Shown piece by piece: positions 1-8,970 of a DNA stretch of 64,000 nucleotides. A program made the translations under genes and the position numbers. Source of the DNA: Pseudo-nitzschia pungens (Eukaryota > Bacillariophyta > Bacillariophyceae > Bacillariales > Bacillariaceae); the NCBI GenBank assembly GCA_037355855.1, contig CM074764.1, forward strand, positions 2,790,001 to 2,854,000, given 5' to 3'. Within the stretch, counting starts at the first letter, position 1. Every line of letters begins with the position of its first letter. Below the pieces are notes generated by a model. The model saw only the letters and a list, made by a program, of their open reading frames with translations. It ran no database searches and had not been told where the DNA came from.

Positions 1-90
1 AAAACACAAGTTCGTAATAAAAACAAACGATTATTTCCAATCCACAGCTTGTCTTTGTGAGTGTAAAGCAGCACTTTGCACCTCTGTTAA

Positions 91-1640
91 CTTCCGGTTA
101 TTAAACATGTTCAGTGTTTGTAACATGGATCGCAGCCGTCGTGGCAGCAACAACAACGCTGACAGCAACAACAACGCTGACAGCAACAGCGGACAACAAC
201 AATGTCGACAGCGACAACGTTGACAGCAACAACGTTGACAGCAACAACGTTGACAGCAACAACGTTGACAGCAACAACGTTGACAGCAACAACGTTGACA
301 GCAACAATGACGTCGACAGCAATGGCTATTGAAACAAAGTCAACAACGATGCGAAGACAACGCAACTTCAAACAACGCAAACAGCAACACGAACAACAAC
401 AACACAAACAACAGCAACAGCAACTTGAACAGTGACAATGACAATGACAATGACAATGCCATTGCCAAACAAAGCGCCACAGCAACAGCAACAGCGTTGA
501 CGCAATCGACAACAAAAGAAACACAGCGAACGCCACAAACAGCAACGCACACAGCAACAGAAACGCAATTAACTTCCGGTTATTAAACATGTTTGCAACA
601 TGGATCGCAGCTGTCGTGGCAGCAACAGCAACATTGTCGTTGCAATGAAGAACAACACAAACACGGCAAACGCTACAGCGGCGCCGCAGCTGCAAACAAC
701 GCAAACAGCAACAGCAACGCAAACAACAACAGCAGCAAAGTCAACAGCAACAGCATCAAACAACGCAAACCACGTCGACAACAACAACGCAAACAACAAC
801 AACAACGCTGACGTTGGCAACACCATAAACAACAGCAATGCTAGACAAATATTGTGTGTTTACCTCTAATACTGCAAGATATCCATTTTGCAACGCTGCA
901 AACAATCCAAACACTGCAAAGAACAATGGGAATGCCAATCAAAACGCTGGAACCGCGGATCGATATGGCAATCAGTCCAAAGAGGAACTGTCCGCAACAG
1001 CAAGGCCGACAGCAACAGCAACGCTGACAGCAACACTGACAGCAACAACAACGCTAACAGCAACAGCAACAACAACAACGTCAACATCAACAGCGACAAC
1101 AACAACGTTGACAGCAACAATGATGTCGACAGCAACGGCTGTTGAAACAAGGGGCCGAATACGATTGATTGATCTATCCGAAAGCAAAGAGAAGCACGGA
1201 TACAATTGGATCTATCCACCAGTGTGGATACGATTGAGTGGACCGAGGGAGCAACATGCGATGGCAATGCAGAAGACAGCAACCGCAATGCGAACAGCAG
1301 CAGCAACGCAAACGACGATGACAACAATGTAAACAATAACAACAACAGCAACAACAGCAACAGCAACAGCATGCAAATTACATTGCTAACACAAACAACG
1401 CAACAGCAACACGAACAGCAACACGAACGGCAACACAAACGGCAACACAAACGGCAACACAAACGGCAACGCAGACGCCGCAAACATCGCAGACATCACA
1501 AACAGCAACGCAAACGCCGCAAAGAGCAACAGCAGTGGCAACGCAAACAGGAACGCAAATAACAGTGTGACACGAACAACAGCAACGCAAATGATAGCAG
1601 CAACACAAATGACACCGATGGTGACAACAACACAAATAAC
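91..1640. repeat. CAA/CAG-rich low-complexity region
   Basis: About 1.5 kb is dominated by CAA, CAG, ACG and AAC trinucleotides, so that several frames stay open on both strands and give Asn/Ser/Thr/Gln-rich or Leu/Val/Cys-rich translations with no recognisable domain. A module of about 50 bp (CTTCCGGTTATTAAACATG, then ATGGATCGCAGC) occurs at about 91-150 and again at about 571-630, so part of the block arose by duplication. The two ATGGATCGC starts open short Asn-rich frames (126 to about 223, and 600-869). These could be remnants of one repetitive gene, but nothing shows that they are translated. I read the block as expanded repeat. Confidence 0.7.
216..305. repeat. 15-bp tandem repeat, six copies
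   Basis: Six consecutive, essentially perfect copies of the 15-bp unit AACGTTGACAGCAAC lie here. The unit length is a multiple of three, so the array stays open in several frames. It is followed by a degenerate copy containing GACGTCGACAGCAATGGC, and a related segment recurs at about 1,105-1,140. Confidence 0.85.
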
Positions 1641-1659
1641 AACCTAGTAGTTAATTCTT

Positions 1660-2292
1660 TTACAGAGAAGTGCTGTCCGATGTCAAGTCAATAACCTCCT
1701 GAGCGTTGACATTCCTGATGTCATGGTCATGGTCACCGTCATCGTCATCGTCGTCATCATCATCATCATCATCATCGTTCACCCAGAATGGACGATAGTC
1801 TTTGGGTGCTTCCTCTGTGGTTTTCTTGATGCGAAACATGGTAAGGCCTTCACCGCAGTTGACGCCATACATTTTTGAGACAGCAAGCCTAACAACTTGC
1901 CGGTCGTTGTTACAGAGAGAGACTCCGTTCTTGTCTTTCAATTGAAAAGAATCCAAGAGGAATTTTGCCAGGTTGTCAACATCGTTCTGGATATTGCCAT
2001 TCTTGAGAGGAAAAACAAACTCAGCTGTAACTTTGATGTTGCTTCTCCCAAAGGATTTTGGGGAGAAGCCATGCAACGTTTGTGCTTTGGAGATGGCAGC
2101 AACAAATTCTTTCTGCAGCTTCTTCTGGGTATTGAATCTGTAGGTCTTTCCACCTCGACTGCCAGTTCGCTTGATTGACTGTGGTCGACCAGCAACAGTG
2201 ATTGCCAGTTCATCAGCGTTTCTTTTGAAGGGCATAGACTTCAGGGTATCAAAGTGAGGTGGATTCGCTTTGGATCGTGTGGTAGGAGCCAT
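1660..2292 (-). CDS. RusA-like Holliday junction resolvase domain protein with acidic tract and SUMO-interacting motif
   Basis: The 210-residue protein looks like a eukaryotic RusA-family endodeoxyribonuclease, a family that resolves four-way DNA junctions. Residues about 30-145 fit the fold: an early GRPQSIKRTG segment, then NDVDNLAK at 103-110. There D104, D106 and K110 occupy the spacing of the catalytic D70, D72 and K76 of E. coli RusA. D130 in NNDRQVV is the likely third acidic ligand (D91 in RusA). This assignment comes from motif memory, not from a search. After the domain come thirteen consecutive Asp residues (173-185), then VIDLTSD (200-206), a textbook SUMO-interacting motif with an acidic flank. 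The N-terminal RSKANPP stretch is basic. The ATG at 2292 is the only sensible start. The neighbour at 3430 is divergent. Nuclear DNA repair or recombination is inferred; a domesticated phage or transposon nuclease is an alternative. Confidence 0.72.
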   Translation of the reverse strand: MAPTTRSKANPPHFDTLKSMPFKRNADELAITVAGRPQSIKRTGSRGGKTYRFNTQKKLQKEFVAAISKAQTLHGFSPKSFGRSNIKVTAEFVFPLKNGNIQNDVDNLAKFLLDSFQLKDKNGVSLCNNDRQVVRLAVSKMYGVNCGEGLTMFRIKKTTEEAPKDYRPFWVNDDDDDDDDDDDDDGDHDHDIRNVNAQEVIDLTSDSTSL

Positions 2293-2926
2293 TGTTCAGT
2301 TGACATCTAAGCAAACAGCAACAACATTTGATTCGTTTGAATCAGCGAAATGCCAGCCATTCAATTGATTCATTTGTAGGATGGATTTGTTCGTTCAATA
2401 GATTCATTTGAAGCGTTTGACACGAAGTGATAAAAGCGATAAGAGCATGTTAATACATCAGCACTTCTTTGGATTCAAAAGAAATACACGTAGAGCGACG
2501 CGAACATACCAGCAGTAACCTTACGATACAGCGCTTTGTTATCCGTAATTTTGTAATCGCTTTGTTTTTCGCTTTTTTTCACTTCGTTTTTGTGAGCTGT
2601 TTGTTTTTCGTAAGCGCTTTGTTTTTCGAAATTTTGGAACATTCGGTGCACCTTTTTTCGGTGCTTAGATTGAAAAACGTTTTAGTACTTACTTCACCTA
2701 TTTTGATACTTAGATTGTTTCTGTCTAATTACTGAAAATCGCTGATAATTTTTGACACTTTTACTTAAGTAACGCGACCTCGCTCGAAAAATGAAGGGGT
2801 CTTGTGGAAACTGAACAAAAAAATGAAGGAGTTGAGAGGAATTTCATCTAAAAATCGAAATGCACCTCCAGGGAACTAGGGGAAACTCTCTTCGTGAATC
2901 CCGTTTTCATGAGTTCTATGAAACCT

Positions 2927-3000
2927 GGAATTTTCCTGTGAGAAACGCCGGCTACGCCGGCGTGAAAACGTCGCGCTGCGCGCGAAAACGTGAAAATTCC
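2927..3000. repeat. Compound inverted repeat with two internal hairpins
   Basis: An outer inverted repeat, GGAATTTTC (2927-2935) and GAAAATTCC (2992-3000), encloses two perfect hairpins. The first is ACGCCGGC/GCCGGCGT with a 3-nt loop (2945-2963). The second is TCGCGC/GCGCGA with a 3-nt loop (2971-2985). The result is a cruciform-like three-stem structure in otherwise AT-rich DNA. It could be a small non-autonomous element core, a terminator-like RNA fold or a protein-binding site; the sequence does not decide between them. Confidence 0.6.
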
Positions 3001-3162
3001 GGTAGAAAAAAATGAAGGAGAATGAATCATCATCGAGAAAGTGATCTTAGATCTTACGGTACGTAACCTTAGGAGTACGAGTACGAGTATTCTACCAGGG
3101 TACGACACGTAATCTTACCGGTACCAACACCCTATGAGAATGTGCTTCTAGTGCCTTGTACG

Positions 3163-3178
3163 GTAACCTTAAGGTTAC
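3163..3178. promoter_or_regulatory. Perfect 16-bp palindrome GTAACCTTAAGGTTAC
   Basis: GTAACCTTAAGGTTAC is exactly self-complementary. It sits in a cluster of related words: GTAACCTTAG near 3,064, GTAATCTTACC near 3,110 and GTAACCTTACC near 3,179. It lies about 250 bp upstream of the gene at 3430. A similar word, TTAACCTTAC, occurs about 75 bp upstream of the NLE gene start (near 6,365). A dimeric transcription-factor site is the natural reading, but this is inference. Confidence 0.4.
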
Positions 3179-3429
3179 GTAACCTTACCTCGTACCAATA
3201 CCGGTATATCCGAAGATGTTCTGAGGAAAAAGACCATTGGCCCATTTGCCCGATGATGCGCCAAGTTTCTTTTTCTGTTCGATCTATCCCCGAATTCCAA
3301 TCTCGTTTTGCAAAACAAAACCACCGCATTCGCACTTGCTAAAAGGGCTCTTGGTGCGTCCTCGACGAAACCACCGGCTTCAGCCCTCTATTACTCAATG
3401 AGATCTGTTCTCTTCCTCACCAACTCAAA

Positions 3430-4302
3430 ATGATACATTTTAGTATAAGCGGGTTTGCTTCCGTAGTGGTTCTTCTTGCAGCTGTTCCAATCTCGAGAAA
3501 GCTTTTTTCGTCCGAGGCGTACAGTCCTGTGGCGTTAACTTTTTCATATGCTATTGGCTCTAAGTGGTCAAACGACAGACAATCCTCTAGGCTTTTCCTG
3601 CAAAAAGGGTGGTTCCACGAAGGGGATGAAGACGATGAAGACAGTTTGGTAACTAGAGAGGATTTAAATCGTGACTTGCTCGGGATGGAACCGAAGGTCA
3701 AACGAAGAAAGAAGAATGGAAAAGGGCAGGGATATACACCACTTGACAATCGCGATCATCTTCCTTTTTCAGTGAGAACAAAAACACCTGACGACCCTTA
3801 CAAGACCGAATTTCAGAAACGAAAGGAACAACAAATACAGAACAAGCAGAACAAGAACAATATGAGTAAGAGGAATCGGACCGACCTCGACCGTCACATG
3901 CTGGCATCAACCAGGCGTGGCCCTGCCACGAACGATGAGAAGAAAAACAAGAGCAAGAAAAACAATTCAGATGTCTCGACAACACCGTCAAGATTAATTC
4001 AGAAAAAATCTCAGCAGAATGACACGAGCCACGATGGAAATTCTATGACGACCATCTTAGGCGAATTTCAACTTGACAAGTCAACAACAAGTGGCGATAT
4101 CATCGTTGTAGGTGATAAAGAATACCTTGTAGAGACCGCCCGCTGTCAGTATAAGTATGCGGGTGGACAAAGATTTGTCATGGTGCGAAAAATCCTCGAG
4201 GTCAAAGAGTTGACACGTCTAAAGAAGGAGGACGATTTGCATCGGCAATACAACTCAAGCCCATCATCATTGCTGTCAACTTCTTCTAATGAGTTCGAGT
4301 GA
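3430..4302 (+). CDS. Unrecognised protein with N-terminal hydrophobic presequence and conserved-looking C-terminal domain
   Basis: This is a 290-residue protein that I do not recognise. Residues 1-20 form a hydrophobic segment (VVVLLAAVP) followed by a basic, Ser-rich stretch, as expected for a signal peptide or an organelle presequence; the diatom plastid cleavage motif ASAF is not obvious. Residues about 60-215 are charged and low in complexity (EDDED, KVKRRKK, many Lys/Asn/Gln), probably disordered. Residues about 222-263 look folded and constrained (GDIIVVGDKEYLVE, then CQYKYAGGQRFVMVRKILE). I have a weak recollection of similar C-termini in plant and algal hypothetical proteins, but no function attached. 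The gene is intronless, divergent from the RusA-like gene and convergent with NLE, whose stop lies 155 bp away. The ATG at 3430 gives the hydrophobic leader directly and was kept for that reason. Confidence 0.7.
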   Translation: MIHFSISGFASVVVLLAAVPISRKLFSSEAYSPVALTFSYAIGSKWSNDRQSSRLFLQKGWFHEGDEDDEDSLVTREDLNRDLLGMEPKVKRRKKNGKGQGYTPLDNRDHLPFSVRTKTPDDPYKTEFQKRKEQQIQNKQNKNNMSKRNRTDLDRHMLASTRRGPATNDEKKNKSKKNNSDVSTTPSRLIQKKSQQNDTSHDGNSMTTILGEFQLDKSTTSGDIIVVGDKEYLVETARCQYKYAGGQRFVMVRKILEVKELTRLKKEDDLHRQYNSSPSSLLSTSSNEFE

Positions 4303-4457
4303 AGAAAGATAAAAAAATACCTCTTTTACAATTGTCTACGGCTAAATACCTTGACGTTATCTTAAATTTCTCGTACTTGTGCTTATTTGACTAAGCACTT
4401 CGTTTGCAAAACCATTCACGGAGTGAGTGCGTTCGACATTCCCTGTACGATGTATTT
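4303..4457. other. Short intergenic gap between convergent genes
   Basis: This 155-bp gap separates the 3' ends of the gene at 3430 and of NLE. It must contain both 3' UTRs and polyadenylation signals. It is AT-rich, with AATACCTCTTTTAC and similar words, but no definite signal is recognised. Confidence 0.5.
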
Positions 4458-6290
4458 CTAGTGTTTCCAGACCTTGATGGTTCTATCCTTTGATCCTGTT
4501 GCAACACTCGCTCCATTTGGGCTCCAATCCAGAGCATATACTTCGTCAGCGTGTCCTGGTAATGTTGCCTTCGCAACCTTTCCCGATGGAACCTCCCAAA
4601 GCTTGGCAGTGCTATCCTTGCTGGCGCTGACAAGATATCTACTATCTGACGACCACGCTACCTGATATACTGCGCCGACGTGCCCTGTAAGCGTCTTAAG
4701 AAATTCTCCAGAAAAGCCATTCCACAATTTGACTTTCTTGTCGAACGAAGCGCTGGCAAAGAAACGACCGTCGGGGCTAAACTGAATATGGTTCACAGCT
4801 TGTTGATGACCAGTTAAGCGCTTCACTGGATGTTTGTCAGAAGTAGGATGCCAAAGGAAGAGCGTGTAGTCATCACTTCCTGAAACGAGACGTTCTTTTT
4901 CTCCATTCCCTTCCTGTTGGTCTCGAAAGGCTTCGTAACGTTCCACCGCAGCCTGATACTTGGCCTTACGTATAGCATCTTCGTCGTTGATTTCATCATC
5001 AACCGCAGATTCAAACATACGCTGAGGCCGTCCTGACGGCGCAAAGTCGTAGGGCCCCGTCCGACAGACATAATCACTTGACAACGCCAGTGTGTTGACT
5101 CTGTGGCCGTGCCCTTTTAACGTTCGCACAAGCTTGCCAAGCACGTCTCCGTCTTTCGCTGTCCATACTTTGATCGTTCTATCCCTGCTGGCTGTATAAA
5201 TGAAACCTTCGCCACCCCATTTAACTGACTCAATCGAATCGGTGTGGCCTGACAATGTTACCAGGGTTTGTTTTGTTCTCACATTCCAAATTTTACATGT
5301 CCCATCCTTTGATGCCGTGACAATCCGCTCTCCACGACCCTGATTAAGATGAAGCGGCTCCCACGACAGTGCACTGATGTATTGCTTGTGTGCCAATGCT
5401 TTGATCCAAATTGGTTCCGCAGATGACGATGATGACGACGACGACGACTGCTTCTCCCCGTTGAGTTTTTTCGCTCGATTTCTTTTTTGGTGAGGATTCC
5501 AAAGTATCAACGTCCCACGTTTGTCGGCACTAGCGAAGAAGCGTCCGTCGGGTGACCACGCAGTACAAAGTACATGATCTCTGTGATGTTTGCAAGTCAA
5601 TTTGGGCAAACTGGTGTTTACGTCCCAAAAACGAACTGAAGTGTCACCGCCGCCGCTAGCAAGATTGAGTCCATCGGGACTGTATGACACGTGCAATATG
5701 GCCTCTGTGTGACCAGGCATGGTAGACGTACATCTCGTGACAGGTCGAACTCTGAAGACGGCCAGAGGCTGGTACGTGAGCTTTAGTGTAACTTCCGTTG
5801 ATACTAGATCACGGTATTCCCTCAAAAATTCCAACAGACTTTCGGATATTTCGACTTCATCTACAACCCCATTCTTCCGTTCGAGCTTAGCGTAGAAAGA
5901 ATATGGAATGCGTTTTGATTTGTTCAATTTGCTTTGTTTGCGCTCGTCGTCACTACCGTCTTCGAGGAGAGAATGCACCAGTGCTTGGAGATCGTCAATC
6001 GTAGAGTGGATCGGAATGTCAACAGAACTAGCCAACTCATCACCTTGCCGATTTTGAAATTGGACCACCAAGTTCGAGGGTAATTGAAGTCCATCATTTT
6101 CGCTACCGTCATCATCATTCCCACCTTTTTTGAACCTTTTCAGAGGGTTTGAATATCGGTATCCAAGATTTCTAGGATTCTCGGAACCTACTAAAGAACC
6201 TGCCCATGCTATACCACCTGTGCGTTTATCGCCGTTTTTCCCGATTGACGTCATGTTCTGTTCAATGTTATGACTTTGTTGTGTTATCAT
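4458..6290 (-). CDS. NLE1: Notchless homolog NLE1/Rsa4, 60S ribosome assembly WD40 protein
   Basis: This 610-residue protein has the layout of the Notchless/Rsa4 family. An extended N-terminus is followed by the ubiquitin-like NLE domain at about 73-175 (NLVVQFQNRQGDE through LVSTEVTLKLTYQPLAVF), the family linker RPVTRCTSTMPGHTEAI, and eight WD40 blades to the C-terminus. The blades show repeated GH...SPDG...SGSDD...LW patterns and the family's long insertion in the middle of the propeller, with DYVCRTGPYDF and AVERYEAF. In yeast, Rsa4 binds the MIDAS domain of the AAA ATPase Rea1 through a Glu in the UBL; E166 in VSTEV is the likely counterpart. The protein therefore probably acts in nucleolar and nucleoplasmic pre-60S remodelling. 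No intron is present. A second Met at codon 13 is an alternative start. The last repeat ends SKDRTIKVWKH, a complete C-terminus. Confidence 0.95.
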   Translation of the reverse strand: MITQQSHNIEQNMTSIGKNGDKRTGGIAWAGSLVGSENPRNLGYRYSNPLKRFKKGGNDDDGSENDGLQLPSNLVVQFQNRQGDELASSVDIPIHSTIDDLQALVHSLLEDGSDDERKQSKLNKSKRIPYSFYAKLERKNGVVDEVEISESLLEFLREYRDLVSTEVTLKLTYQPLAVFRVRPVTRCTSTMPGHTEAILHVSYSPDGLNLASGGGDTSVRFWDVNTSLPKLTCKHHRDHVLCTAWSPDGRFFASADKRGTLILWNPHQKRNRAKKLNGEKQSSSSSSSSSAEPIWIKALAHKQYISALSWEPLHLNQGRGERIVTASKDGTCKIWNVRTKQTLVTLSGHTDSIESVKWGGEGFIYTASRDRTIKVWTAKDGDVLGKLVRTLKGHGHRVNTLALSSDYVCRTGPYDFAPSGRPQRMFESAVDDEINDEDAIRKAKYQAAVERYEAFRDQQEGNGEKERLVSGSDDYTLFLWHPTSDKHPVKRLTGHQQAVNHIQFSPDGRFFASASFDKKVKLWNGFSGEFLKTLTGHVGAVYQVAWSSDSRYLVSASKDSTAKLWEVPSGKVAKATLPGHADEVYALDWSPNGASVATGSKDRTIKVWKH

Positions 6291-7277
6291 TTATCATGCT
6301 TTCAGAGCTGACCTCGTTTGGGAGAAAAACCGAAAAAAAAATAGAACTCGCACTTGTACCGTACTTAACCTTACTCGTAAAATCTTACGACGGAATGGCA
6401 TGCAATGAAAAAATCGATGGTGACGGTTCGCTCTCGGATTGAATCTCTCATGCGTTCACGAGTGCAGGGGTTGACCCCTAAACAACGTACAGACACTTCA
6501 GTCATGAGTCACTGACACATTCCTGAGCCTCCATCATTGTTCAACCATAGAGATTGATCAGATATTCTTCTGCTTGAAGTTCTGATACAATTCTGACCAT
6601 TAGATGAAGTTGGTCTTCGTAAGAAGTTTTAGAATAGACCAAACCTAGAAGCTTCTCAAAGTCCTCTTTGGTTCTAAAACTCAATCAATAGCACACAATT
6701 TTCAAATCAGCGCACCAGTTCATATTGAATTCAATTGCAATATCGCTGAATTTTTTCTCTTTATCACCAATAAAGTTTCCAACCTTCTAACTGTAACATC
6801 TGCCTCACCATGGCTGCTGTCACTCAGCTCTAAGCTACCAAGCAACTGCCCATTAAATTGTCCACCATTTCACTCTCCCTCCACCACCACCACCTCCAGC
6901 TGCCAACACGACTAGTAACACCTGGGAATGTTCATTCCCTCCAACGTCTTCTTGATCCAGCAAGAATACATTCTTCAAGCCACCAAACCCTTCCATGTGG
7001 ACTGTTTTGTAGCTGCAGGTTGCCTTTGCTTGATCAACATCATGAGCATCCACCTCCCAGGTTCTGGCAGGTTCCAAACAGCAGCAAACTCTACACAGAC
7101 AAAACCTCCCTTGAACAAAATGGGAAACGAACTTGACCATTCAAACTACAAATTCCAATGCCTTGTAGCCTTTATGGAACAACAATGCCTTCACCATGAT
7201 GATTGACATAATACAGTATGTCATGTCCCCAATTTCTGTGCATTGATATTGCTTGTCAGCATTAGAGGATAATGTAA
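6291..7277. other. Intergenic region without recognisable gene
   Basis: About 1 kb between NLE and the first mobile element holds only short open frames of simple composition, such as a His/Ser/Pro-rich one at 6,858-7,136 and a 92-codon one at 6,928-7,206 with no recognisable domain. The TTAACCTTAC word near 6,365 lies in the presumed NLE promoter. Nothing else is supported. Confidence 0.5.
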
Positions 7278-8201
7278 TGATATTTGCCCATCGGCAATAT
7301 GAGAGCACCATTAACAACAGGACAGCATGGAGTGCTGGCAAATGGTGAGACTACAGAGGATACTGTTTGAACGCTGTTACATACACTCAGGTACTACAAG
7401 ATACTCCCCTAAAGGTACAAAAGGGATTGTCGGAAGGGGAGGGTATGATAGGTGTTTATTTTAAGGTGGAAGAAGCATAAAAGAAAAGAGTGACAGTGTT
7501 GGAGGAGCTCTGTAGCGTGACAACTTGCTGTCTCATATCCTATCATAGCACTCAGCACTGTATAGCACTGTACAGGAGTGTACAGCTCTGTAGGTTCAGT
7601 ACTATAGTGTACGGGTGGCATTTAGCGGAGTAGCGTTTAGCGAGTGGTCCATTTGTGTGCTAGCGTGCTAGCTGGCAGTGCTAGCTAGCAGCACTAGCTT
7701 GCTTGCTAGCTCACTTAATAACTGTATGGGTTGGGCGTCTGGTTATAGTACATATTGTACACAATGACCTTACCTTGACAGTAGCATAGTATTGTAGCAT
7801 AATACCAACTATCTCCTAACAGTAGCAACCTTAACCCTGTAGCACCATGCTACAGTACCGGTATGCTAGTGGCGGTGCTATACCTGGGTCCTTGTAATTA
7901 GTACAAATCCTACACAAGGACCCTGGTCTGTTTGTGTTAGCACCCCATAGTAGCACCCTATAATAAGCCTGTTGCTAAGCCTGTTGCTAAGCCTGTTGCT
8001 AAGCCTGTTGCTAAGCCTGTTGCTAAGCCTGTTGCTAAGCCTGTTGCTAAGCCTGTTGCTAAGCCTGTTGCTACGCCTGTTGCTAAGCCTGTTGCTAAGC
8101 CTGTTGCTAGTAAGCGTTTAGCACACAGCCTAGCACCTTGTAGGCAGTTACTGGAGGCTGATATCTGTAGCCCCAGTACAGTTCCCTACACAGGAGCCTC
8201 C
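7278..8201 (-). mobile_element. Relative of the 954-bp element at 51,566, opposite orientation, right end lost
   Basis: Read on the opposite strand, this block matches the element at 51,566-52,519. Shared segments, by eye, include CTGGCAAAT followed by GTGAG, GAGGG(T/C)ATGATAGGTGT, AAAAGAAAGAGTGA-like, the 12-bp AAGCCTGTTGCT array, and CAGTTACTGGAGGCTG plus TGTAGCCCCAGTACA. The left boundary (near TGATATTTGCCC) is approximate. The right end is truncated and abuts a LINE fragment at 8,202. It has no coding capacity. It contains the perfect palindrome TGCTAGCTAGCA at 7,679-7,690 within a GCTAGC-rich tract, and duplicated GCTAGC words on either side. Confidence 0.65.
7965..8108. repeat. 12-bp tandem array, twelve copies
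   Basis: Exactly twelve consecutive copies of AAGCCTGTTGCT fill 144 bp; one copy carries an A-to-C change (ACGCCTGTTGCT). The same repeat in inverse orientation (AGGCTTAGCAAC) occurs seven times at 51,709-51,792 in the related element. The array is therefore a family character whose copy number varies between insertions. Confidence 0.92.
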
Positions 8202-8970
8202 TTCAAGGATCCCCTGCAGACAAGGCCTGAGGCTGAGCAGACCAATCCATCCTTGGTTGCTGCCATTGTGGATCTTCTTACCAGGGTTAGGAAGGGCCAG
8301 AGCATCTATCCCTCATCTTACTCCATTGCAATTGCTTCTGCTGTCAGGGCACAGAGGACTATTGGTTGGCACAACTGGCTCCTTGGTAGGTGGTATCCTT
8401 GCTGGTTTCAAATCCAGGCTGACTACTACTCCCACATTGGAAGCAAGCGCTCCCCCAGATGTTGGGCTACAGCTATCATCCATCAGTTCTTTCTCACTTC
8501 CTGGGACCTTTGGACCTATAGGAATGAACGACTCCATGGTCCTGGGGGTACCCTTGATGCTGAACAACACCAATCTCTTGATGCTTCCATTTCCTCTGAA
8601 TTGGCCATTGGTGCAGCTGGTGCACTCCCCCAGTCACACTCCCTTTTACAAACTCCTTTCCAAGTCCTACAAGGTTACACCCTGACTGCCAAGAGGCAGT
8701 GGCTTGCCACCATCCACCTTGCCAGGAAGCAGTATGCAGCACCTGCCCCCCCAGTGCAGCCATACCAACGAGAGGCTGATCTCCTACGAGCCTGGCTTAC
8801 TGGATCTTAAGGTTGATTCCACCTTGTACCTTGGTTTTGTCTTCTGTTCCTGCTTCTTATCCTGTCCCATCCCTTTTGATATTGTGTCTTCTCCCACTAT
8901 CTTCATTCCCATCTCCCTTTCTCTCAAGTCCCTCTTTTGTGGGACTTGTTTTGTTCCTTTCCCTGCTTGA
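8202..8970 (+). pseudogene. 5'-truncated LINE fragment (ORF2 C-terminus and part of the 3' UTR)
   Basis: From TTCAAGGATCCCCTGCAG onward the sequence aligns with the end of LINE ORF2 in copy A (from about 22,363). The open frame to the stop at 8,808-8,810 encodes the C-terminal domain: VDLLTRVRKGQ, the Trp-rich WHNWLLGRW, DLWTYRNERLHG and the final LLRAWLTG. Start codon, endonuclease, RT and RNase H are absent. The 3' UTR follows to CCCTGCTTGA and is then cut off where the tail of a minus-strand LINE begins. It is a dead fragment. Confidence 0.88.

Larger units (their letters stand above)
2293..3429. other. Intergenic region between two divergent genes
   Basis: No gene is visible in these 1.1 kb. 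The first half is T-rich, with repeated TTTGTTTTTCG-like runs at about 2,560-2,640. The second half holds a compound hairpin (2,927-3,000) and a cluster of GTAACCTTA/TAAGGTTAC words (about 3,055-3,205), listed separately. The promoters of both flanking genes must lie here, but no core element could be fixed with confidence. Confidence 0.6.

Noticed and set aside
111..1635. Many overlapping long open frames on both strands in the CAA/CAG block, some Leu/Cys/Val-rich
   Set aside because: They follow from trinucleotide composition, overlap each other in several frames and show no domain.
2560..2680. T-rich repeated TTTGTTTTTCG as a possible terminator or origin
   Set aside because: It is simple-sequence enrichment without a stem or a defined unit array.
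6853..7206. Possible small genes between NLE and the first mobile element
   Set aside because: Short frames of simple composition on both strands, with no conserved-looking segment.
7965..8108. CRISPR-like regular array
   Set aside because: The units are contiguous 12-mers without spacers, so it is a simple tandem repeat.
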